DNA of 53,575 bases from the NCBI GenBank assembly GCA_004796365.1, contig QZLE01000016.1, forward strand, positions 1-53,575, written 5' to 3'. Made by a program: the position numbers and the translations under genes. Under the pieces are notes generated by a model that was not told where the DNA came from, ran no database searches, and saw only the letters and a program-made list of their open reading frames with translations. The DNA comes from Gammaproteobacteria bacterium (GTDB lineage: Bacteria; Pseudomonadota; Gammaproteobacteria; QZLD01). Shown in pieces: positions 9,648 to 16,629 of this stretch. Every line of letters starts with the position of its first letter. Position 1 is the first letter of the stretch.

Positions 9648-10547
9648 TTAATATAATCCCGGTTCGTTATCCGGACGGTCTTTATACCTGCGGTGTGACC
9701 AAAGATATTGTTCTGGAGCTAATTTTACATGATCTTCGATCAGTTTGTTGATTCTATCAGTATCTTTTTGAATGTCTTCTGTCGGAAAATCAGTCAATGG
9801 CGGCAAGATAGTCAGTTGATACTTATCGTCAATTCTTGAAGAGAAAAACGGAATCACTTTAGCACCACTGATGCGTGCAAAGCGAGATGTAGCGGTATTG
9901 GTGGCTGCCGGTATTCCAAAGAAAGGGGAAAAGATGCTGTTTTTTAACCCGAAGTTCTGGTCTGGGGCGTACCATACTGTATGGCCGTCTTTCAGGGATT
10001 TGAGCATGGTTTTAACTTCGCTTCGTTTTATAGCTAGGCTAAACCTTTTTTGACGACTGTTACTCATAACCTGTTCCAGGATCGGATTTTCATGTGGGCG
10101 ATACATTACAAAGAACGGGGCGTGCATCGCCAAAAGCCTTCCCGCAATTTCTAAATGAGTGAAGTGAGCGCTAAGTAATATTATCCCCTCGTTGTTTCTT
10201 TGTGCTTGCTCCAAGTGTTCAATGCCATGAATTTGAGCCAGGTTTTTAAGTTTGCTATCAGAACCCCACCAGCAATTGGGTATCTCTATCAGGCTTATCC
10301 CAAGGGAGATAAAGTGCTCTCTTATAATATTCTGGCGCTGTTCCCGAGTATAATCTTTAAAGGCCAGATCAATATTTGTTTGAGCAATATGGCGGCGGCG
10401 TTTAGCAATAATCAAGAGAAGCCAGCCAAGAGCTTTTCCAATAGAGATTTGCAGGCTAAAAGGAAGCTTTGTGATTAGCCACCCGAGACACAGGACTAGT
10501 TTGGTCAAAAAAGCCTTTAGAGGTGAGATGGGTCGTTGATGAGTCAT
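9648..10547 (-). CDS. Lipid A biosynthesis acyltransferase (LpxL/HtrB family)
   Basis: The protein of 299 residues has an N-terminal hydrophobic anchor (residues 11-50) and the HX4E catalytic motif in SAHFTHLEIAG. The segments VWYAPDQNFG and FFGIPAATNTATSRFA are typical of the LpxL/LpxM family. It transfers a secondary acyl chain from acyl-ACP to Kdo2-lipid IVA on the cytoplasmic side of the inner membrane. The C-terminal QYLWSHRRYKDRP is the usual family ending. It is the first gene of the minus-strand LPS operon, with msbA 20 bases downstream. LpxL rather than LpxM is favoured by the motifs but not proven, so I leave the symbol blank. Confidence 0.9.
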   Translation of the reverse strand: MTHQRPISPLKAFLTKLVLCLGWLITKLPFSLQISIGKALGWLLLIIAKRRRHIAQTNIDLAFKDYTREQRQNIIREHFISLGISLIEIPNCWWGSDSKLKNLAQIHGIEHLEQAQRNNEGIILLSAHFTHLEIAGRLLAMHAPFFVMYRPHENPILEQVMSNSRQKRFSLAIKRSEVKTMLKSLKDGHTVWYAPDQNFGLKNSIFSPFFGIPAATNTATSRFARISGAKVIPFFSSRIDDKYQLTILPPLTDFPTEDIQKDTDRINKLIEDHVKLAPEQYLWSHRRYKDRPDNEPGLY

Positions 10548-10707
10548 AAAGACGGATTATAAATAAGTTGCGGATAGAAAGAAATAACCCCTTTGTGCAA
10601 ACAAAGTCACGCTTTATCAATTAATTTGGTGCATATGTGGAAAAGAATAGGTGGATGTACCATAGTTATTGTATGAGGGGCGAGCAGCCTCGAGTTGATT
10701 TGTTAAG

Positions 10708-10734
10708 TAATGAAATAGGCTGGATAGCCGATGT
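10708..10734 (+). promoter_or_regulatory. Candidate sigma-28 (FliA) type promoter
   Basis: TAAT, exactly 15 bases, then GCCGATGT resembles the flagellar sigma-28 consensus TAAA-N15-GCCGATAA (3 of 4 and 6 of 8 matches). It lies about 35 bases before the start of the CheY-like gene. A chemotaxis-type operon is a plausible FliA target, but no flagellar gene is in the window. No convincing sigma-70 pair was seen here. Low to moderate confidence. Confidence 0.35.
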
Positions 10735-10767
10735 ATCATAAGATGTTAAAGATGGAGAAAGAATTTC

Positions 10768-11133
10768 ATGGCACTACCTGTTCTAGTAGTCGATGATTCA
10801 GGAATGTCGCGCAAGCTGACGATAAGGGCTTTGCCCAAAGATTGGGATATTGAGATCTCTCAGGCAGCTGATGGCTTTGAGGCTATAGAGGCATATCATC
10901 AGGGTAAGGCTCATATGATGTTTTTGGACCTGACCATGCCGGGAATGGATGGGTTTGAAGTATTGGAAACCTTGCAAAAAGAAGGTTTGGATTGTTTTGT
11001 AATTGTCGTTTCAGCAGATGTGCAGCCAGAAGCAGAAATAAGAGCAAAAGAACTGGGCGCTATGGCGTTTATAAGAAAACCAATCAATACAGAAATTGTA
11101 ACCAAGATTTTGACGGAGTTTGGAATAATATGA
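10768..11133 (+). CDS. CheY-like single-domain response regulator
   Basis: This 121-residue protein is a lone receiver domain. It has the acidic pair D9-D10 (VLVVDDSGMSRK), the phospho-acceptor D54 in MMFLDLTMPGMDGF, the switch serine in VIVVSADVQ and the conserved lysine in AFIRKPI. There is no output domain, so it acts through a partner, as CheY does. GGAGA precedes the ATG. The next gene, a CheC-type phosphatase, overlaps its stop by four bases (ATGA), and a diguanylate cyclase follows, so all three are translationally coupled. The likely role is a phosphorylated messenger erased by the adjacent phosphatase. The kinase that feeds it is not in the operon. Confidence 0.9.
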   Translation: MALPVLVVDDSGMSRKLTIRALPKDWDIEISQAADGFEAIEAYHQGKAHMMFLDLTMPGMDGFEVLETLQKEGLDCFVIVVSADVQPEAEIRAKELGAMAFIRKPINTEIVTKILTEFGII

Positions 11134-11744
11134 GCATTCAGCCATATAATGAAGACCAGCGTGATGCTCTGCAGGAGATTACAAATATTGCAATGGGGCA
11201 GGCTGGATCTTCTTTGGCGCAGTTGTTAGATGTTTTTGTAATACTTTCTGTGCCGCGAGTGAGAATTGTTGGGGTTGAAGATGTGCCGGATGCTGTTGCT
11301 GAGATGGTTGATGACCCAGAGGAAGTGACAGCAGTTAGACAGGCGTTTTATAACAAGCTTCGTGGTGAGACCATGGTGATTTTTGGTCGCAAGGGCTGCG
11401 CTGATCTTGCTGACCTGATGGGGCACGAAGAAGTTCAAAACAGTGAGGATGAAGAAGAGCTACTACTTGATGTTACCAATATCCTTGTTGGTGCGGTATT
11501 AAATGGCCTTGGAGAACAGATTGAAGTTGAATTTGGATTTTCACCTCCGGCAATTATGGCGATGAACACCCCTATTGAAAAAGTATTGATCAGTGATCAG
11601 CTTGGATGGAGTCATGCGTTACTTATTGAGGTTAATTTTAGCTTGGAAGAAAGAGGCTTTAAGTGCTATCTGATAATGCTGATGCCTGAAGAATCAATTG
11701 ATATGATGCGCCAGTCGCTTGATCATATACTGGAATCGTTTTAA
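11130..11744 (+). CDS. CheC-family CheY-P phosphatase
   Basis: The ORF track starts this frame at 10992, inside the receiver gene, but the true start is almost certainly ATG 11130 (MSIQPYNEDQRDALQ), overlapping the previous stop. That gives 204 residues. Two CheC-type helices are visible. DALQEITNIAMGQAG fits the D/S-x3-E-x2-N active-site pattern with a following proline (VPRV). A second copy, ELLLDVTNILVGAVLNGLG, has aspartate where the glutamate is expected and may be weaker. CheC proteins dephosphorylate CheY-P. Here the substrate is presumably the receiver encoded immediately upstream. Most enteric gammaproteobacteria use CheZ instead. Confidence 0.85.
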   Translation: MSIQPYNEDQRDALQEITNIAMGQAGSSLAQLLDVFVILSVPRVRIVGVEDVPDAVAEMVDDPEEVTAVRQAFYNKLRGETMVIFGRKGCADLADLMGHEEVQNSEDEEELLLDVTNILVGAVLNGLGEQIEVEFGFSPPAIMAMNTPIEKVLISDQLGWSHALLIEVNFSLEERGFKCYLIMLMPEESIDMMRQSLDHILESF

Positions 11745-12724
11745 TGGCTGATGGATTAGACCCGTTATCTTTTTTAAGATTTATTGTCGATCGCGTAAAC
11801 GTTGGAATAATTGTGGTAGATAGGGAGATGGAGGTTCTCCTGTGGAATCACTTTATGGCGGTTAATAGCGGAAAAGAAGCGCATGAGATTATTGGTACAA
11901 ACCTGTTTCAAAGCTTTCCAGACTTGCCGGAAAAGTGGCTGAAAAAAAAGATCAATAGCGTATTTATTTTGAAAAACTTTGCATTTACCGGTTGGGAGCA
12001 ACGCCCGTATCTGTTCCAGTTTCGGCATAATCGCCCGGTAACTGGAAGCACCGATTATATGATGCAAAACTGCACCTTTTTGCCAATAATGGGTGAGAAT
12101 AATGATGTGCAAGCAGTTTGTATCACAGTCTTTGATGTAACGGATATTAGTATTTACCAAAATCAGCTTAAAGATGCCATGGCAAAGCTCGAGGATATGA
12201 GTATTCGTGACGGTCTTACCGAGATCTATAATCGTCGCTATATTGAGTCGCAGCTGGCAGCTGAATATGATCGCTGCCATCGCTACGGTGGGGAACTATC
12301 AGTAATTCTGTTTGATCTGGATCATTTTAAGAACGTCAATGATACCTTTGGCCATTTGGCTGGTGACGAAGTGCTGCGCTCAGTTAGTAAAAAGCTGGTA
12401 GAAGTGCTAAGAACCTCAGATATCCCAGGTAGGTATGGTGGTGAGGAATTTACCGTAATCTTGCCAAACACCGCTATTGAAGGTGCGTTAAATACTGCCG
12501 AAAGGATACGCTCCGAGGTTGAAAAACTTGAAATCGTTCATGACGGGCGGGGTATACCGGTTACCGTAAGTATCGGTGTAACCCAGATGCGAGATAGCAC
12601 TCCTTCGCACGAGGCAATGCTTCAAGAGGCTGATCTGGCTCTATATCAATGTAAGGAAGGTGGTCGAAATCAGGCGCGCGCGTTTGATCCAGCAGAGCAT
12701 CCGGATCTAGATTCAGAACAATAA
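11744..12724 (+). CDS. PAS-GGDEF diguanylate cyclase
   Basis: This 326-residue soluble protein has an N-terminal PAS-like domain (about 8-135, starting LRFIVDRVNVGIIVVDREMEVLLWN) and a GGDEF domain (about 150-315). The active loop GRYGGEEF is intact, and RTSD lies five residues before it, matching the RxxD inhibitory site. FDLDHFKNVNDTFGHLAGD is the metal and substrate region. It should make cyclic di-GMP from two GTP, with product inhibition. The ATG overlaps the stop of the CheC gene by one base (TAATG). With no receiver domain of its own, its link to the upstream receiver and phosphatase would have to be through protein contact or co-expression. No EAL domain is present. Confidence 0.92.
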   Translation: MADGLDPLSFLRFIVDRVNVGIIVVDREMEVLLWNHFMAVNSGKEAHEIIGTNLFQSFPDLPEKWLKKKINSVFILKNFAFTGWEQRPYLFQFRHNRPVTGSTDYMMQNCTFLPIMGENNDVQAVCITVFDVTDISIYQNQLKDAMAKLEDMSIRDGLTEIYNRRYIESQLAAEYDRCHRYGGELSVILFDLDHFKNVNDTFGHLAGDEVLRSVSKKLVEVLRTSDIPGRYGGEEFTVILPNTAIEGALNTAERIRSEVEKLEIVHDGRGIPVTVSIGVTQMRDSTPSHEAMLQEADLALYQCKEGGRNQARAFDPAEHPDLDSEQ

Positions 12725-12933
12725 TTCTTTCTTGTTCTCCAATTATTTGGGTCAGCACCTGGTGTTATAGGGTGATTTTTCTCAATATGAGCATGATTTT
12801 TAAAATTCCTGTTTTACTACAAACATCTCAGCCTTTCGCTTTTCGTGCCAACTCTCGTGTGTTGAAAATATACCGTTGGTCATGTAAATCAACAAAATGA
12901 GAAGGAAGTTGGTGTTTTAATTGCAAAAAATAG

Positions 12934-12939
12934 TATAAT
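12934..12939 (+). promoter_or_regulatory. Probable -10 box before the metalloprotease-like gene
   Basis: A perfect TATAAT lies 36 bases upstream of the ATG at 12975. The best -35-like hexamer, TTGGTG, is 19 bases upstream, longer than ideal. The 7-base word TAATTGC is repeated either side of the box. Nothing else clear was seen between 12725 and 12974. Confidence 0.4.
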
Positions 12940-12974
12940 TGCAAGCTAGGGTAGGTGTAATTTAGAAATGTGAA

Positions 12975-13916
12975 ATGAATATTCATCAGCTATTAGGTCC
13001 TTCCGGATATGAAAATTCCGGAAAACATACCAAAGCCGCAGGAAATATCTCCCGCGGAACGGCCTCGGCTGACCTTGAGACCCAGAAAGATGGCATTCAT
13101 AAGGTATCCCAAGGTTCAACACCAGTACCAAGAAAGGATCTAGAGGGAACTGTATTTGGGCAAACAGCCGGAAATACTAAAGCAGATGCTTTAGCTGATA
13201 AACAGACTCGTCTTAATCAAGATAGCCATCAGTACAAAGATCTTACCGATAGTGAAAAACAGATGATCAACGAACTACGCATTCGTGATCGAGAAGTCAG
13301 AGCTCATGAGCAAGCACATAAGGCTGTTGCAGGTAATTTAGCAGGTCCGGTTCAATATTCATTTCAAACTGGTCCAGACGGGAAAAAATATGCGATTGGC
13401 GGTGAGGTAGATATCGATACCTCCAGCGTTCCTGGAAATCCAGAAGCAACTGCCAGAAAAGCTGAGCAGATAATTCGTGCAGCATATGCAGCTGCTGAGC
13501 CATCGCCTCAGGACCGCAGGGTTGCAGCAGCAGCTCAGCAAATGCTGGTACAAGCACGCCAGGAATTGCGTAACGAGGAAATTACAGAGCGTGCCTATGA
13601 GCAGGAAATGCGAGCAGAAAGGGCTAAAGAGGCGCGGGAAAAGGCTGAAGAAGAGGTTTATGAGGTATTAAAACCGGAAGAACAGGTTGATTTCTTTGAA
13701 AATGCTAACTTGATCGAGGCTGGCGGTGCTGAAGTTATTGATTTGATACAAGCAGGAAATGAAACCCGTAAGGCAGATTTACCAGATATTTTCTCCGATT
13801 CAGTTTTGGCATTTGAAGGCTCAAGTGCGGTTATTGAGCAGTTTCTGGCTACCCAGGAAATGGTAAGTATCGATGGGTTTATGAACGCTGGCGGTAGGAT
13901 GGATATATACGCCTAG
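12975..13916 (+). CDS. SprA-related putative metalloprotease (CJM1_0395 family)
   Basis: This 313-residue protein carries the block RDREVRAHEQAHKAVAGNLAGP, followed by YSFQTGPDGKKYAIGGEVDID and a helical stretch AEQIIRAAYAAAEPSPQDRRVAAAA. This is the signature of the SprA-related or putative metalloprotease CJM1_0395 family. HEQAH at 111-115 fits a zinc HExxH site. The N-terminal 80 residues are polar and low in complexity, and the C-terminus is rich in charged residues. No signal peptide is visible. The family's substrate is unknown to me and peptidase activity is inferred only from HExxH. The gene stands alone with its own -10 box. Confidence 0.75.
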   Translation: MNIHQLLGPSGYENSGKHTKAAGNISRGTASADLETQKDGIHKVSQGSTPVPRKDLEGTVFGQTAGNTKADALADKQTRLNQDSHQYKDLTDSEKQMINELRIRDREVRAHEQAHKAVAGNLAGPVQYSFQTGPDGKKYAIGGEVDIDTSSVPGNPEATARKAEQIIRAAYAAAEPSPQDRRVAAAAQQMLVQARQELRNEEITERAYEQEMRAERAKEAREKAEEEVYEVLKPEEQVDFFENANLIEAGGAEVIDLIQAGNETRKADLPDIFSDSVLAFEGSSAVIEQFLATQEMVSIDGFMNAGGRMDIYA

Positions 13917-13965
13917 TTAGTCTATAATAGCCCAAGTTTTCCACCCCGGGCAAAAAAGTATAATT

Positions 13966-14364
13966 ATGTCATTTGAACAAGCATTCCCGATTGGGCTTAT
14001 AATTAGCTTTACCATTTTTTCCATATTTCGTTACTTTCAGTCAACTTGCTTAAGAGATTTTCAGGGGCTCTCAGGTGGCGTTAAAACAATGTTGGATGTG
14101 GTTTCAGTTTTTGGGATGGTGTTTGAATACGGGATCCTTGTCTATTACGGGTTTATAATTTCCCCGATGTGGTATTACGCAATCGCTCTGTTCATAATAT
14201 CTTTTGTCATCAAAAATATTCTATACAAGATGGCAACGTTGGATAAAAGCGGCAAGACCATAACCGTAATCGCAATGCTGGGATTTATCGGAATACCTTT
14301 GTCTTTATTGGGGATTTTATTCTTCTTTTATCAGGTATATGAGGGCATGGGCTACACTCTGTAA
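13966..14364 (+). CDS. Small membrane protein of unknown function
   Basis: This 132-residue protein shows about four hydrophobic segments (near residues 7-22, 47-64, 67-84 and 97-122), separated by short polar loops with SGGVKT and DKSGKT. I recognise no family. The ATG at 13966 is only a few bases after a TATAAT sequence, so transcription may begin almost at the start codon, or the gene may be read from the metalloprotease gene 49 bases upstream. It is probably an inner-membrane protein. No catalytic motif was seen. Confidence 0.6.
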   Translation: MSFEQAFPIGLIISFTIFSIFRYFQSTCLRDFQGLSGGVKTMLDVVSVFGMVFEYGILVYYGFIISPMWYYAIALFIISFVIKNILYKMATLDKSGKTITVIAMLGFIGIPLSLLGILFFFYQVYEGMGYTL

Positions 14365-14472
14365 ATAGGGATTATTTTCTCAGTATCTGCGTTCAACATC
14401 GTTTTACCGAATAGTATTAAAGGTTATGCTATGCTTCCTTAGGTTATTGTTTGTTAGTATCATCACGATATT

Positions 14473-15444
14473 ATGTTGAATGTAAAAAGAAGGCAAATTC
14501 ACGTTGTTGCCGCTGTAATCAGAAATGGTTACGGCAAGATTTTGTTGGCACAGCGCTCATTAAACTGTCCGCACCTGCCTGGATACTGGGAGTTCCCTGG
14601 AGGTAAGGTAGAGGAAGGCGAAACTGCCCTGCAGGCCCTGGTGCGCGAGTTGCAGGAAGAGCTAGCAATAACAGCAACCAAGCTAACTCCTCTGATACAG
14701 GTTCCGTATTTCTATCCAGAAAAAGATATATTTCTCGATGTATGGGAGGTGGATCAATATATAGGGGAGGTAAAGCCGCACGAAGGGCAGGATTTGGTCT
14801 TTGTTGACGTGGATGAGATAGATAATTATCAGCTGCCAGCAGCTGATATTCCGGTAGTCACAGCACTGCGCTTGCCTAATACATACCTGATTACTCCAGA
14901 GCCAGCTGATTATGATATGGAAGGGTTTGAATTATCTCTAAGGGCGTCCCTGCAATCTGGAGTTAGGCTGGTGCAGTTGCGCTCTAAAAAACTTGGTGAA
15001 CAAGAGTTGGAGCCATACTTGCAGTGTGCCAAAGATATTTGTCGGGAGTTTTCCTCCAGGCTGCTGATTAATGGAGATGTCGGTCTCTATCGGAAATATG
15101 CCCTCGATGGTGTGCACCTAACCAGTAGTCAGCTCAATAACGGTAAGCAAGATTATAAAAAGAACAATAAAGATGATTTGATAGCCGCCTCGTGCCATTC
15201 AGTTGCGCAATTACAAAATGCTGAGAAATCAGGGGTGGATTTTGCGCTCCTTAGCCCTGTTAAACATACAAAGACACACCCTGATGCTACCCCTATAGGT
15301 TGGCAGACCTTTGCTGATGCGGTTAAACAGGTTTCTCTGCCGGTTTATGCCCTTGGTGGGCTTGGGTTGCCAGATTTGAATTTAGCCAAACAATATGGTG
15401 CCCAAGGTATAGCTGCTATCCGTGGTTTATGGCGGGAAAGTTGA
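14473..15444 (+). CDS. Nudix hydrolase fused to ThiE/TenI-like domain
   Basis: This 323-residue two-domain protein begins with a MutT-like Nudix domain (residues 1-130) that has the full Nudix box GGKVEEGETALQALVRELQEELAI. MutT-type enzymes hydrolyse 8-oxo-dGTP and so prevent A:T to C:G changes. Residues 140-323 form a thiamine-phosphate-synthase-like barrel (YLITPEP, GVRLVQLRSK, GVHLTSSQL, FALLSPVKHTKTHP, GIAAIRGLW). The usual ThiE LINDR motif reads LINGDVGLY, so synthase activity is doubtful and a TenI-like role is as likely. This fusion is widespread in beta- and gammaproteobacteria, so it is not a local accident. The stop overlaps the -35 box of the ispB promoter. Confidence 0.88.
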   Translation: MLNVKRRQIHVVAAVIRNGYGKILLAQRSLNCPHLPGYWEFPGGKVEEGETALQALVRELQEELAITATKLTPLIQVPYFYPEKDIFLDVWEVDQYIGEVKPHEGQDLVFVDVDEIDNYQLPAADIPVVTALRLPNTYLITPEPADYDMEGFELSLRASLQSGVRLVQLRSKKLGEQELEPYLQCAKDICREFSSRLLINGDVGLYRKYALDGVHLTSSQLNNGKQDYKKNNKDDLIAASCHSVAQLQNAEKSGVDFALLSPVKHTKTHPDATPIGWQTFADAVKQVSLPVYALGGLGLPDLNLAKQYGAQGIAAIRGLWRES

Positions 15445-15469
15445 CATGTAGAAGCCGCTTACTTAGTAT
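15441..15469 (+). promoter_or_regulatory. Sigma-70 type promoter for ispB
   Basis: TTGACA at 15441-15446 is followed after 17 bases by TAGTAT at 15464-15469. The expected transcription start near 15476 leaves a leader of only about 15 bases before the ispB ATG. The -35 box overlaps the stop codon of the upstream Nudix-ThiE gene. Confidence 0.65.
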
Positions 15470-15490
15470 GCACCTTCACTTTTCTTATGT

Positions 15491-16480
15491 ATGGATACGG
15501 AAACTCAGTTGGATATAGATCAGATTCAAAAAGTTGTTGCGCAGGAGATGGATGCGGTAGATCAGGCTATTGAAACCCATCTGCGGTCAGATATCCAACT
15601 GATAAATGAAATTGGGTGCTATATAGTTGAAGGTGGTGGTAAACGCCTGCGCCCGATGTTATTGATTTTGGCAGCCAAGGCGTGCGGTGAAGTTAGCCGA
15701 GAACATATAACAGCTGCTGCCATCATTGAGTTTATCCATACTGCAACCTTATTGCATGATGACGTAATAGATATGTCGGCCTTGCGACGTGGGCGTGAGA
15801 CAGCAAATAATATCTGGGGGGATCAGGCAGCGGTGCTGGTTGGTGATTTTCTTTACTCCCGGGCATTTCAGATGATGGTACAGATAGGAGATATGCGCGT
15901 CATGCAGATACTGGCTGATGCAACCAATATCATTGCTGAAGGGGAGGTTCTGCAATTGATAAATCAGAAAAGCATCGATGCCACAGTTGAAAACTGCCTG
16001 GATGTCATCAAAAGAAAAACAGCAAAACTCTTCGAGGCATCTGGAGAGCTAGGGGTGCTGCTGGCAGGTGTTGGGCAAGAAACACAAAAAGGTATGGCGG
16101 ACTATGGGATGCACCTTGGTATTGCCTTCCAGTTGATTGATGATGTTCTTGATTATTCAGCAAAAGAAGCAGAATTGGGTAAGCAGATAGGTGATGATAT
16201 TTCAGAAGGAAAGGTCACCTTGCCACTGCTTTATGCGATGGAGGAGGTATCACCTGCAGAGTGTAGCGCCATGACTCAGGCGATAGAGAAAAATGACAGC
16301 AGCGTAGATGTCGGAACTATAGCTGCAATCGTTAAACGTACTGCTGCCCTAGAACGTACAAAGGAACTTGCGCGTGAACATATTACTTATGCCAAAGAGG
16401 CTTTGGTAGTTTTGGAAAAATCACAGGCCAGAGACATTCTTGATCTGGTAGCTGACTTTGCTTTGGCGCGCAGCAAATAA
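15491..16480 (+). CDS. ispB: Octaprenyl diphosphate synthase (IspB-type)
   Basis: This 329-residue trans-polyprenyl diphosphate synthase has the first aspartate-rich motif in LLHDDVIDMSALRRGRETAN and the second in FQLIDDVLDYSAKEAELGKQ. GGGKRLRPML lies near residue 52. It extends farnesyl diphosphate with isopentenyl units to make the quinone side chain. The presence of ubiD elsewhere in the window fits ubiquinone synthesis. A good sigma-70 promoter lies directly upstream. In E. coli ispB sits beside rplU-rpmA; no such genes are next to it here. Chain length cannot be read with certainty from sequence, so octaprenyl is the family default. Confidence 0.92.
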   Translation: MDTETQLDIDQIQKVVAQEMDAVDQAIETHLRSDIQLINEIGCYIVEGGGKRLRPMLLILAAKACGEVSREHITAAAIIEFIHTATLLHDDVIDMSALRRGRETANNIWGDQAAVLVGDFLYSRAFQMMVQIGDMRVMQILADATNIIAEGEVLQLINQKSIDATVENCLDVIKRKTAKLFEASGELGVLLAGVGQETQKGMADYGMHLGIAFQLIDDVLDYSAKEAELGKQIGDDISEGKVTLPLLYAMEEVSPAECSAMTQAIEKNDSSVDVGTIAAIVKRTAALERTKELAREHITYAKEALVVLEKSQARDILDLVADFALARSK

Positions 16481-16629
16481 ACCCCGACCAGTTCAAATTT
16501 CACCATAATAATGGTATTAGCGGCTGGAAATATCAGTACAAATATCCTTTAATTTAATTGAGTTGCCGCGTCCGGTATGGATGTATAGCGATTAGAATAA
16601 CAGATTTATTTATATGGAATATAATTCTA

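Noticed and set aside
11774-12280. 168-residue minus-strand ORF over the GGDEF gene.
   Set aside because: It is a shadow of the PAS-GGDEF coding frame, which is fully supported by motifs.
16558-16629. N-terminal extension of the coiled-coil protein from a TTG start.
   Set aside because: It has no Shine-Dalgarno, and the extra 24 residues add an unlikely Cys/Arg-rich segment before the membrane anchor. The GTG or ATG further in is more natural.
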